From positions 1-22,906 of the IMG/VR virus record IMGVR_UViG_3300048037_000092: a DNA stretch of 22,906 bases, one strand, 5' to 3'. Position 1 is the first letter of the stretch. Each line of letters begins with the position of its first letter. Source of the DNA: a virus. The position numbers were made by a program, and so were the translations under genes. The notes beneath the pieces are model-generated. The model saw nothing but the letters and a program-made list of their open reading frames with translations, had not been told where the DNA came from and ran no database searches. Positions 1 to 9,111 of this stretch are shown piece by piece.

Positions 1-731
1 GATCAGGTTACACATATGGTAACGTATTGTTTGCAAATGGTAATCTATTCTCTAACGCAGGGTTATCATCTTCTGTAACAACTGGTGCATCTGCTGTTGG
101 TGCAATTGAAATAGTCATGGCACCAGAAGGTGGACATGGTTCTGATCATGAAACAGAATTAAATGGTAAGCGTGTTATGACTAACATTCGTCTTACATAT
201 TCAGAAGGATCTGGAGACTTCCCTGTAGATAACGATTTCCGTCGTATTGGTATCATTGCTGATCCATTTAACTGGGGAACAACAACATTCTCTACTGCTG
301 ATACTTTATCAGGATTAAAAGCAGTTAAGATTACAGGTGCTACTGCTGACTACTCAGTTGATGAGAAAATTACTCAGACTGTAACTGGTGGTACAGCATA
401 TGGTACAGTTGTATCATGGACATTAGACAGTGGTTCTACTACTGCTGGAGTTCTTAAGTATATCCAAACTAATGATGCACATACAGATAGCGGTGTTGTA
501 AGAGCATTTGAGTCAAATGGTTCTAACGCAATTAGTGGAGAAATTTCTGCTGCATCTGGTAATGTAGATACTTCTTATGGATCTGCTCTATTAGGTGTTA
601 CATTCTCTAGTGGTCTCGCTGCTCCTGAGATCGAAAATAACTCAGGTAATGTGATCTATGTTGAGAACAGAAGACTAATCACTCGTGCACCTGATCAGAT
701 CGAAGATATCAAGTTAGTAATTGAATTCTAA
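1..731 (+). CDS. 8: Baseplate wedge subunit gp8-like protein (5' end missing)
   Basis: This is the C-terminal part of a T4 gp8-like baseplate wedge protein, a structural component joining wedge core to outer baseplate. The frame is open to the left edge (in-frame codons from base 3 read SGYTYGNVLFANG), so the true start lies upstream; the TTG at 27 is not a credible start. What I see: a segment reading NDFRRIGIIADPFNWGT near the middle, and a C-terminus of IYVENRRLITRAPDQIEDIK followed by LVIEF. Both resemble the conserved 'DFRqIg..nP' and 'ENR..I.R...Q.EdIK...EF' elements I associate with gp8 of T4-like cyanophages. Between them (about bases 340-600) sits a small beta module of the type 'YSVDEKITQTVTGGTAYGTVVSW' (split here by its VTGG turn), probably a decoration absent from T4. 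The downstream neighbour is another baseplate-type protein. The family call is from memory of sequence features, not a search. Confidence 0.8.
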   Translation, partial: SGYTYGNVLFANGNLFSNAGLSSSVTTGASAVGAIEIVMAPEGGHGSDHETELNGKRVMTNIRLTYSEGSGDFPVDNDFRRIGIIADPFNWGTTTFSTADTLSGLKAVKITGATADYSVDEKITQTVTGGTAYGTVVSWTLDSGSTTAGVLKYIQTNDAHTDSGVVRAFESNGSNAISGEISAASGNVDTSYGSALLGVTFSSGLAAPEIENNSGNVIYVENRRLITRAPDQIEDIKLVIEF

Positions 732-748
732 ACGCTATTAAAACTACG

Positions 749-755
749 CTAAATA
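749..755 (+). promoter_or_regulatory. Candidate phage late promoter (CTAAATA)
   Basis: The short gap after the gp8-like gene contains GCTAAATAA. This is close to the T4-type late promoter element TATAAATA, which is read by a phage sigma factor (gp55) with a sliding clamp. It lies 37 bases before the ATG at 793. The only other substantial gap (14473-14524) carries the same GCTAAATA at nearly the same distance from its ATG, which supports function. That the phage encodes gp55 is inferred, not seen here. Confidence 0.55.
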
Positions 756-766
756 ATTCAACGAGA

Positions 767-778
767 AATACTAGTATT
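767..778. other. Perfect 12-base palindrome in leader
   Basis: AATACTAGTATT is exactly self-complementary. It lies between the candidate late promoter and the GGAG ribosome binding site of the DUF4815 gene. With no loop it would be a poor RNA hairpin, and no T-run follows, so it is not a standard terminator. It could be a protein site or chance in AT-rich DNA. Confidence 0.3.
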
Positions 779-784
779 ATTGGC

Positions 785-788
785 GGAG
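785..788 (+). promoter_or_regulatory. Ribosome binding site of the DUF4815 gene
   Basis: GGAG lies four bases upstream of the ATG at 793. The spacing is slightly short, but this is the clearest Shine-Dalgarno sequence in the window and it fixes the start of the 2700-residue gene. Confidence 0.6.
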
Positions 789-792
789 TAAG

Positions 793-3700
793 ATGCCTCA
801 AAAGACGAACCTAAACGTAAGCCCATATTACGAAGATTTTGATGCGAAAAAGAATTTTTATAAGATTCTATTTCGTCCTGGTTATTCTATACAAGGAAGA
901 GAACTAACACAGGTTCAATCAATTCTTCAGAATCAAGTCGAAAGCTTTGGAAAGTACGCCTTCAAGCAAGGTGAACTTGTAATTCCTGGTGAAGTAGGAC
1001 TTAACACAAAATTAGATTACGTAAAATTATCATCTGTTTCAGAAGTTGCAGTAAACGATGGTAGCAACAATATTGTTTATAAAAAATATGATATATCCCA
1101 ATTAGTTGGTCAAGAACTTATTGGGTTAACTTCTGGTGTCAAGGGAAGAATAGTTTCTACGAAACTAGCAACAGAAAGCACAGCAGATACTTTGTTTGTA
1201 AATTACGTCAACAGTGGTTCGTCTAACACTGAGACTACTTTTAGACAAGGTGAGACTCTAGAGGTAGTTGATGGCGTTAATACTCCTTTACTCGTTGTAG
1301 GCACAGATGGTAGTGTTTTACCTACTAGTATTCAAATTACAAATCCAGATACTAATGAAACAACTTCATTAGAAAGTCCTGCTATGGGATTTGGTTCTGC
1401 TGTTAAAGTAGAAGAAGGTATTTACTTTGTTAATGGTTATTTTGTTCGTTGTGATGCAGAACTTTTAGTTATTGATGAATATTATAATGAACCATCTGCT
1501 AAAGTTGGTTTTACAATTAAAGAAGAAATTATAACTCCAGAAGAAGATGCATCTCTATATGATAATGCAATAGGATCATCTAACTACACTGCACCTGGTG
1601 GTCATAGATTAAAAATATCTTTAGTATTAAAAGAATTTGCTCTTAACGCAATTACTGATAAGAATTTTATACAACTTCTTACAGTATCAAGAGGAGTAAT
1701 TCAAAGAAAAGTAGAATCTACAGATTTTAGTGTACTAGAACAGACTCTTGCTCGTAGAACATTCGATGAGTCTGGAGACTATGTTGTAGATAACTTTTCC
1801 GTAGACGTTAGAGAGTGGGCACAGAAAGACGGTAACAGAGGTTTGTATGCTGTAGATGCATTTGGTCTATACAATGGATATACAGCAACTGAGTCCTCTA
1901 GGAAGATGGTTGCGAGTATAGGTCCAGGTAAGGCATATATTAAAGGATATGAGATTGTCAATAAAGAGACTAAGTATCTTGAGATTAATAAGGCAAGAGA
2001 AAGTCTTTCTACTGACAATGTAAATTTAAAATCTAAAGGTCTTCCATCTTTCAGTGTTACTAATGTATACGGTAGTGTACCTTTAAACAAAGAAGGATCT
2101 GATCTAACTGCATATCCAGATGTATTCTTATACAATACATTCAATGATGGTTCTGTTGGATTAAACAATACAGAACTATCTTCAGATCATAGACAAACTA
2201 TTAGTAGAAGGGGAATTAATTTTTCTGCTGATGATGGTATTAAAACTATCACTTTACAAATAACAAACACAACTACACTTATCGGTGCTGTAACTGATGC
2301 AACATTTCAAAGTCAATTTGGAACTCTCTATTATATTAAAACAAGAAGTGATCTTGGTACTCCAACAGCAATTGGTTCTTTTAAAACATTATCTTTTGCT
2401 ACTACTAATAAACCACTTATCAATGCATCAACATCTGTACAGTTTTTAGAACTAACAGTATTCGGTCCTAAGAATGAATTAGAATCTCTATTATTAGAGT
2501 ATGATTTATCTGATACTGAATTTAAGAGAAAGATTTTCTTAACAGAAGCAAATGCACAAACAAACTCAGGAGATCAGTTTGGATTTATAGTAGATTATTC
2601 TCCTACTATTACTCCTGTAATTGGTAAAGCAAAACCCAATAACTTCTTCTTAAAGCAAAGAGGTTCTGGATTTAATTCAGATTCAGATATAGTTATTTCT
2701 AGAGGTCGTCTTGCAGCAGGAACTACAGCATATAATACAACATTTGGATTATCATATTTTGATCCACAATTTTTTACTAAAATTATACTAGAGTCAGTGC
2801 CTACTGGAACTGGTGCATTTGATGAAGGTAAATATGTTTTTGGTATTAATAGTGGTGCTTATGGTGTTGTAGAAGGAACTGCATCAGGTGTTTATAGTAC
2901 AGGTGTACTATTATTTGTAAAAACTCTATCAGGAAGATTTCTACCTGGTGAATCAATAAGAGATGAGAGTGGTGTAACTGTAAAAATTGCAAAAGAAAAT
3001 ACAATATCACATTTTGTAATTCAGAATAGAGGACTTGGTTATGCAGATGGTGCTACTTTATTAATTAATGGATTAGAATTTGATAGTTCTAAAATAGAAC
3101 TTTTAAGAACTACAGATGGTAAAATTTATAAAGCATCTGTTACTAATAGATCTGCTGTAGGAATTGAGTATGCTCAACCTCCTGCAGTAACAGTACAAAA
3201 TCCTAGTGGTGCTACTGCTCCTAATGCTGCTGCTGGTATTGTCCCAGTTTTGTATAGAGATACAGTAACTACATATACACCACAAAATGTCAAATCTGTA
3301 GGTTGTTCTTATGGATCTGGTAATGCAAATACTTTTTCTGCAGACGTTGTTGTAGATAGTCAAAAGTATTCAGAAATTAAAACTGTAACTGACTACACAT
3401 TTTTTGGTTCTCAAGGTTCTACATTTATAGAATCAACAAGTTTTAGTGCAGATGCTTCCACTGCTGTACAACAAGGAGATCTTATACAATTTTCTGATGA
3501 TGCTAATAATCTTGTTAGAGCAATTGTTCAATTTGCTACACAACAAGAAGGATCATATAAATCTAGAATTTACTTAGATACAGCTTTACCAGGTTCAGTT
3601 ACTAATGCTAGTATTGTAAGATTACGTCCTATAGTGGATAATGCTGCGAGTGGCACATTACTTTATTCTACTGGTAGTAAGCAAGTATCTCAAATTTCTG

Positions 3701-6700
3701 CTGGTGGAGATGATACTAAAATTAAATATTACTTCCGTAGAGATTTTGTAACTACTGCAACTACTGGTGGTGGTACAATTACATTTGCTGCACAGTTACC
3801 ATTTGGTACACAAAGATTTGCTGCATTTTCTGAAGAAAATTATATTATTACTGTATTAGATCCTGGTGATGCACCTGATATTATAAAAGGTGATGTAATT
3901 TATGTACCAGAAGATGTTGTAGATATTTCATCTGCTACAGATACTGCTAGTGGTTTAACATCTGGTAGTATTAGTTTACAACTAGCATCAACATATTTTG
4001 GAACCATACCAACAAATGGTGCTTATCCTAAACTCAAGTTGACTGCTACTCTAGAAGTATCTAATGCAAAACCAAGACTTAAGACTGTAGTAAAAAACAA
4101 AAGAATCACAGTTACATCTGCTGGAGATCGTGTAGTGCCATTAAGAGGTACTGATTACGATACAGAAGTTGTGGAGATACTCTCATATGCTGATGCATAT
4201 AAGTTAAACTACATTTACGAAGGAACATCATCACAACCTCCTGAGATTGATACTGCTGGTAATATAATTTCTGGTACTGATGTAACATCAAGATATACGT
4301 TTGATGATGGACAGAGAGATACAATATATGATGTCTCAAGAATAGTTTTAAAACCTGGTTTTGAAGAAACTACAGGTCAACTTGTAATATCTTTTGATTA
4401 CTTTGAACATTCCCAAGGAGACTTTTGTACTATTGATAGTTACTTACATGAGGCAGGAGTTTCTGAAGATGAGATACCTACATTTGATTCATCTGTTCTT
4501 GGTATTACAGAACTTAAAAATGTAATTGACTTTAGACCAAAAGTTGATAGCACTACTATTATACCAGGTTTTCTTGATACATCTACTTTAGAGAGAACAG
4601 AAGGATCTTTCTCTGGTGCTGGTGCTATTGTTTCAAGTAGTCCTGCTCCTGATAAGAATTTAGAATATACATTCTCATTCAGTCAAGTTCAATATTTAGA
4701 TCGCATTGATGGTATTTTCTTAGATAAGAAAGGTAGTTTTGTGGTTAATGAGGGTAATTCATCTCTCAACCCAACCAAACCAGATATGATAGAAGATGCA
4801 GTACCATTATTTTATGCTTATGTCCCTGCATTTACTAAAACAAGTAAAGATGTAAGAATAACACCTGTAGACAATCGTCGTTATACAATGCGTGACATTG
4901 GTAAATTAGAAAAACGTATTGAGAGATTAGAATACTACACTACACTCAGCATCCTAGAACAACAAGCACTCAACATGCAAGTTAAGGATGAGATTGGTCT
5001 TGATAGATTTAAGTCTGGTTTTGTTGTTGATAACTTTGAAGCACATAAAGTTGGTAATCTTAAATCACTTGATTATCGTTGTGCTATTGATGCTCAACAA
5101 TCAGTATTACGTCCACAGTCTAAAGAAGATTCTATAGATTTAGTAGAAGTTAATACAAGAGAAGATCAAAGAGCAGTTTCTGGTTATAAAAAATCTGGAA
5201 ACATGGTAACATTACCATATTCACCACTTTCATTGTTAGGAAATAGTTTTGCTTCTTCTACATTAAATCCAAATCCATTTGTTGTATTACAATATGTTGG
5301 TGATAGTGATGTTTCTCCATCAATAGATCAGTGGTATGATTCAAGTATAGAACCAGTTGTTGTAGATACAAATACAGATTTATTCAATATTTTCTTAGCG
5401 AAAGAGAGTGTAAAAGAAAGTTTCTCTAGTTTACACAATTCATTTGTGATTAACTGGGTGGGTGCATCTTCTTCCTTTACTGCTATTAATTCTCTTGGTG
5501 GAGTTAATTCACAAATTGCTAATACATCTGTACAGAATGCATCTGTTGGTAGTTCTTCTAATATCAGTCCTCAGAATAATGAAGTTGGTAAAGGATTACA
5601 AACAAAAACTGTAGGGGATAATATTGTTTCTACATCTCTATCATTTTTTGCAAGAAGCATACCTATTAAATTTAAGGTTGGTAGAATGAAACCTAACACA
5701 AGAATCTATGTATTCTTGGAAGGTAGAGATATTAGTCGTTGGGTTAACCCTGATCTTAGATACACTGGTATTGCAGGAAACTCATTATCAGCATTTAATG
5801 GTCCTATTACTACAGATGAATATGGTAATGCTAGTGGTTTAATTATTTTACCAGCAGGATCACCTCCTAATGAGAATGCTGTATGGGGTGGAGATATTGA
5901 TACTGTTGGTTATGACGCATCAGCAGAGGCATTGAACTTTACTGTTGGAACTCTTACATTTAGATTTACTTCTAGTTCTGCTAATGCACAAAAATCAACT
6001 GTAGATTCCTATACAGAAGTTAAGTACTATGCTACTGGTATTTTACCAGAAAATCCTTCTAGTATTGTTTCTACAAAACCATCTATATTTAAATCTAATG
6101 AAGGTGTTCAGTTAATTGAAAGTAATACTGATAATCCTGTAAGACCTAATCCTCTTGCACAAACATTTAAAGTAGAAAATCTTGATGGTGGTTGTTTTAT
6201 AACAGGTGTTGATTTATATTTTAATAAGAAAAGTTCTACAATTCCTGTTAAAACATACATTACAAATGTGGATGCTGAAAAACCAGCAAAAAATATTGTA
6301 CCTGGTAGTGAAAAAACATTAACACCAAATACTTTCCTTAAATGTTTTGCTAGTGGTAACATGGCAATTTATAAGAATGAAAATGTTACTGGTGCATCTT
6401 CTGCTGCATCTGGTCCTATACTCAAAGTATTTGATAAAAATAATGTAGAACTAGTTGCTACTGCATCTGGTAAGTATAGTCTCACAAACGAACAAGTTTA
6501 CACTGTTGTTCTTAGTAATCATAATGGTAAATCATTTATACCAAATGAAGATTTGGTTATTCCATCTGTAACTCTTGCAAATGCAACAGATGCAACAGAT
6601 TTTGTTCTTTCTATTGCTAAAGATAGTGGTAAATTATCTGATATTAAAATTACAAATACTGGTCTTAACTATGACAGTGCAATTTTAACAATAGAAAGTC

Positions 6701-8895
6701 CACAGTTACCTGGCGGATCTACTGCTACAGCAAGCATAGAAGTTTCTGGTGGTAAGATTTATAATGCTGAAGTAGCACTTAGTGGATTTGGATATACAGA
6801 AGCACCAGCTGTTGTTGTAAAAGGCGTTGGAAATGGTGCTGGAGGGTGTGAAATACAAACCTTTATAGAAATAGATACACCAGCAGTTAGGATGGGCGTA
6901 GCGGTTGATACAGAGGGTGTTACACAATCAACAACTCCTACACATTTTGGATTTGATTATCCAGTATATTTACAAAATGATACTGAGTACGCTCTTATAG
7001 TAGAGACAGATTCTATTGATTATGAATTGTGGTCATCTAAATTAGGAGAAACTGATATAGCAACAAGTACGGTTATTACAACACAACCATCATTAGGTTC
7101 GGTTTACCGATCACAAAATACTGAAAGTTGGACTGAAGATATATTTGAAGATCTTAAATTTACATTATATCGTGCAGAATTTAATATTAGTAGACCAGCA
7201 GAATTGTTGATTAAGAATGATAATTTAGGTTATGAATTAGTAGGTAACAATCCATTTGAAACTAATGCAAGTGCAAATACAAATTCTACTTCTAAATTAT
7301 TCAAAAATAATAACACTATTATTAAAGTAAATCATAGAGATCATGGTTTTGAGGATAGCGGAAATTCATATGTATTCTATAGAACTGCTACTGAAATTGG
7401 TGGTATTACAACATCAATATTAAACACCACATTATTCCAAATATCTAACTCTGGTGTTGACACATATAATATTAAATCAAGTTCACAGGCAGCTGGTAAT
7501 TCTATCGGTGGTGGAAGTAATGTTTATGCTTCATTTAATAGAAAATATGAAACTCTATATCCACAAGTATCATACTTATCATTTACTGGAACATCTTTAA
7601 ATACACAAGTTAAAACAACTAATGTAGTACCTATAGATTCTACATCTACAAATTATAATTCTTATTCAGAAGCAAGTTATGAGAAAACATTCTTAAATGA
7701 AGCACATTACTTTACTAATCAGAAGTTTATTGCCTCTAGTATTAATGAAACTTTAAATAGTATTTCTCAATCTCTAGTTTATAAAATGGCATTATCGTCT
7801 ACTGTTTCTCATTTGAGTCCAGCAATAGATTTGTCAAGTGCTACTGTAAAAACAGTATCTAATAGAATTGAAAATGCAAGTGGTCAAGAAGATAGATTTG
7901 GTAGAAGAGATCAGGTTGTTGAGTTTTATCCTGTTTATCAATTCAATCTTGCTGGTAATGGTGGAACTCAATTACAAGCAGATCAAACAATAAAGGGATT
8001 AACTACTAAAACAACTGGTACTATTGCTAGAGTTAATGGTCAGGTTGTATATGTTAGGGTTAAAACAAGTCAATTCTTTAAAAAAGGAGAGACAGTAACA
8101 TTAGGAAATCAATTAGGTCTTAATGCTGTTACAGTTGACTCAAATCCATCACAAGTATTTGCTACTATCGCTGAGGCATCTACTATTGTTGCACGTAATC
8201 CAAACGTATTAAATGAAACATATGATAATGTAATTACTGGTAAAACAACTATTTGGAATACTCAAACTCAACAATTAACATTGAGAGTTGATACTAATCC
8301 TATCAATGATAGTTTTACAGATAGAATTATAGACAATGTTCTTTATAACAGAAATGCAGTTACTGCAAATCAACTTGCTGATATATTTCGTGTAGGAGAC
8401 TTTATCAAATATCCAAACCAACCAGATGAAGAGAATTCATATCTAGAAGTTGGAAAAGTAACATATACAAATGGTTTAGACTTTGTTGCTGAAGATACAT
8501 CTAAAAACGGTTCTGCTATTGCTAAGTATGTAACTAAAGAAGTTACTATTACAAATCCAGCAACTGCTATTGATGTACATTTATTAGCAAATGTTAGAGA
8601 TATTAATGATCTTACAGTATTCTTTAAGTACAAGAAAGCATCAAGTCAAGAAAACTTTGAGGATATTGATTGGATATACTTTAATACATCAGGAGAACCA
8701 GATGTATTTGAAATTGCAACAAGCGAGAATACAATTTCTGGAATAGTAGAAAAACAATCTTCTTATCAAGATTTAAAATACAGTGTTTCTGATCTTCCAG
8801 AATACTCATCATTTGCGATTAAAATTGTGATGACTGGTACTGATCCTTCTTATGTTCCTAAGGTTCAAGATATACGAGCAGTTGCTGCGTTCTAA
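793..8895 (+). CDS. Giant DUF4815-type virion structural (baseplate/tail) protein, 2700 residues
   Basis: This matches, by recalled features, the DUF4815-containing structural proteins of T4-like cyanophages, thought to belong to the baseplate or proximal fibre. The N-terminus (residues 17-60) has the family pattern NFYKILFRPGYSIQGRELTQ followed by VQSILQNQVE and GKYAFKQGE. A predicted helical segment near residues 1367-1400 (RDIGKLEKRIERLEYYTTLS) is another hallmark. So are MKPNTRIYVFLEGRDIS (about 1632-1648), NPLAQTF (1786-1792), YPVYLQNDTEYALIVE (about 2057) and the C-terminus VPKVQDIRAVAAF. Small beta modules decorate the core: a VGQELIGLTSGVKGRI type near residue 105, and GxGY types near residues 743-826 and 1953-2025. 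The latter seems to interrupt a conserved beta domain. The start is supported by GGAG at 785-788 and a late-promoter-like motif. The next gene begins nine bases after the stop. I see no enzyme motif or signal peptide. Biochemical role unknown. Confidence 0.85.
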   Translation: MPQKTNLNVSPYYEDFDAKKNFYKILFRPGYSIQGRELTQVQSILQNQVESFGKYAFKQGELVIPGEVGLNTKLDYVKLSSVSEVAVNDGSNNIVYKKYDISQLVGQELIGLTSGVKGRIVSTKLATESTADTLFVNYVNSGSSNTETTFRQGETLEVVDGVNTPLLVVGTDGSVLPTSIQITNPDTNETTSLESPAMGFGSAVKVEEGIYFVNGYFVRCDAELLVIDEYYNEPSAKVGFTIKEEIITPEEDASLYDNAIGSSNYTAPGGHRLKISLVLKEFALNAITDKNFIQLLTVSRGVIQRKVESTDFSVLEQTLARRTFDESGDYVVDNFSVDVREWAQKDGNRGLYAVDAFGLYNGYTATESSRKMVASIGPGKAYIKGYEIVNKETKYLEINKARESLSTDNVNLKSKGLPSFSVTNVYGSVPLNKEGSDLTAYPDVFLYNTFNDGSVGLNNTELSSDHRQTISRRGINFSADDGIKTITLQITNTTTLIGAVTDATFQSQFGTLYYIKTRSDLGTPTAIGSFKTLSFATTNKPLINASTSVQFLELTVFGPKNELESLLLEYDLSDTEFKRKIFLTEANAQTNSGDQFGFIVDYSPTITPVIGKAKPNNFFLKQRGSGFNSDSDIVISRGRLAAGTTAYNTTFGLSYFDPQFFTKIILESVPTGTGAFDEGKYVFGINSGAYGVVEGTASGVYSTGVLLFVKTLSGRFLPGESIRDESGVTVKIAKENTISHFVIQNRGLGYADGATLLINGLEFDSSKIELLRTTDGKIYKASVTNRSAVGIEYAQPPAVTVQNPSGATAPNAAAGIVPVLYRDTVTTYTPQNVKSVGCSYGSGNANTFSADVVVDSQKYSEIKTVTDYTFFGSQGSTFIESTSFSADASTAVQQGDLIQFSDDANNLVRAIVQFATQQEGSYKSRIYLDTALPGSVTNASIVRLRPIVDNAASGTLLYSTGSKQVSQISAGGDDTKIKYYFRRDFVTTATTGGGTITFAAQLPFGTQRFAAFSEENYIITVLDPGDAPDIIKGDVIYVPEDVVDISSATDTASGLTSGSISLQLASTYFGTIPTNGAYPKLKLTATLEVSNAKPRLKTVVKNKRITVTSAGDRVVPLRGTDYDTEVVEILSYADAYKLNYIYEGTSSQPPEIDTAGNIISGTDVTSRYTFDDGQRDTIYDVSRIVLKPGFEETTGQLVISFDYFEHSQGDFCTIDSYLHEAGVSEDEIPTFDSSVLGITELKNVIDFRPKVDSTTIIPGFLDTSTLERTEGSFSGAGAIVSSSPAPDKNLEYTFSFSQVQYLDRIDGIFLDKKGSFVVNEGNSSLNPTKPDMIEDAVPLFYAYVPAFTKTSKDVRITPVDNRRYTMRDIGKLEKRIERLEYYTTLSILEQQALNMQVKDEIGLDRFKSGFVVDNFEAHKVGNLKSLDYRCAIDAQQSVLRPQSKEDSIDLVEVNTREDQRAVSGYKKSGNMVTLPYSPLSLLGNSFASSTLNPNPFVVLQYVGDSDVSPSIDQWYDSSIEPVVVDTNTDLFNIFLAKESVKESFSSLHNSFVINWVGASSSFTAINSLGGVNSQIANTSVQNASVGSSSNISPQNNEVGKGLQTKTVGDNIVSTSLSFFARSIPIKFKVGRMKPNTRIYVFLEGRDISRWVNPDLRYTGIAGNSLSAFNGPITTDEYGNASGLIILPAGSPPNENAVWGGDIDTVGYDASAEALNFTVGTLTFRFTSSSANAQKSTVDSYTEVKYYATGILPENPSSIVSTKPSIFKSNEGVQLIESNTDNPVRPNPLAQTFKVENLDGGCFITGVDLYFNKKSSTIPVKTYITNVDAEKPAKNIVPGSEKTLTPNTFLKCFASGNMAIYKNENVTGASSAASGPILKVFDKNNVELVATASGKYSLTNEQVYTVVLSNHNGKSFIPNEDLVIPSVTLANATDATDFVLSIAKDSGKLSDIKITNTGLNYDSAILTIESPQLPGGSTATASIEVSGGKIYNAEVALSGFGYTEAPAVVVKGVGNGAGGCEIQTFIEIDTPAVRMGVAVDTEGVTQSTTPTHFGFDYPVYLQNDTEYALIVETDSIDYELWSSKLGETDIATSTVITTQPSLGSVYRSQNTESWTEDIFEDLKFTLYRAEFNISRPAELLIKNDNLGYELVGNNPFETNASANTNSTSKLFKNNNTIIKVNHRDHGFEDSGNSYVFYRTATEIGGITTSILNTTLFQISNSGVDTYNIKSSSQAAGNSIGGGSNVYASFNRKYETLYPQVSYLSFTGTSLNTQVKTTNVVPIDSTSTNYNSYSEASYEKTFLNEAHYFTNQKFIASSINETLNSISQSLVYKMALSSTVSHLSPAIDLSSATVKTVSNRIENASGQEDRFGRRDQVVEFYPVYQFNLAGNGGTQLQADQTIKGLTTKTTGTIARVNGQVVYVRVKTSQFFKKGETVTLGNQLGLNAVTVDSNPSQVFATIAEASTIVARNPNVLNETYDNVITGKTTIWNTQTQQLTLRVDTNPINDSFTDRIIDNVLYNRNAVTANQLADIFRVGDFIKYPNQPDEENSYLEVGKVTYTNGLDFVAEDTSKNGSAIAKYVTKEVTITNPATAIDVHLLANVRDINDLTVFFKYKKASSQENFEDIDWIYFNTSGEPDVFEIATSENTISGIVEKQSSYQDLKYSVSDLPEYSSFAIKIVMTGTDPSYVPKVQDIRAVAAF

Positions 8896-8904
8896 TTTCC
8901 GCAC

Positions 8905-9111
8905 ATGGATTTTGTAAAAGTGTCTGGACATGATGGTCTTGTAAGAGATCAAAACACTGGTGCCATCATCAGTTTGGACAATTCTGCAATGGAAGCTAGA
9001 CGTAAAGCAAAAAATCTAAATTCCGCATTGAATGACATAAATACATTGAAGAATGAAGTTTCTGAGATTAAATCTTTACTTAGAGAGTTAATAAAAAATG
9101 CCAGCAATTAG
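8905..9111 (+). CDS. Small conserved coiled-coil protein, 68 residues
   Basis: The short N-terminal part contains HDGLVRDQNTGAIISLDNSA. From about residue 29 to the end a helix with heptad-like hydrophobics follows (LNSALNDINTLKNEV, then SEIKSLLRELIKN), so a coiled coil is likely. I recall similar 60-80-residue proteins (pattern LVRD..TGAII, ending EIKSLL..L) scattered among the structural genes of cyanomyoviruses, where they are annotated as hypothetical. No Shine-Dalgarno is visible in the nine bases between the upstream stop and this ATG, so translation is probably coupled to the DUF4815 gene. Its own end overlaps the next gene by 14 bases, which again suggests coupling. It may be a small virion component or an assembly factor for the flanking giant proteins; this is inference from position only. 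Confidence 0.75.
   Translation: MDFVKVSGHDGLVRDQNTGAIISLDNSAMEARRKAKNLNSALNDINTLKNEVSEIKSLLRELIKNASN

Noticed and set aside
27-731. TTG at 27 as the true start of the first gene
   Set aside because: The frame is open upstream to the left edge with no stop, and gp8-type proteins are longer, so the gene is truncated by the window.
732-792. Rho-independent terminator after the gp8-like gene
   Set aside because: No GC-rich stem with a T-run; the only inverted repeat is a loopless AT-rich palindrome.
1779-2168. Antisense open frame of 129 residues
   Set aside because: It lies wholly inside the DUF4815 gene on the opposite strand, has no ribosome binding site or recognisable domain, and reflects the A/T-biased codons of the sense gene.
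3103-3363. Antisense frame rich in Cys, Ser and Ile
   Set aside because: Composition comes from complementing Gly/Ala/Thr codons of the sense gene; no supporting start signal.
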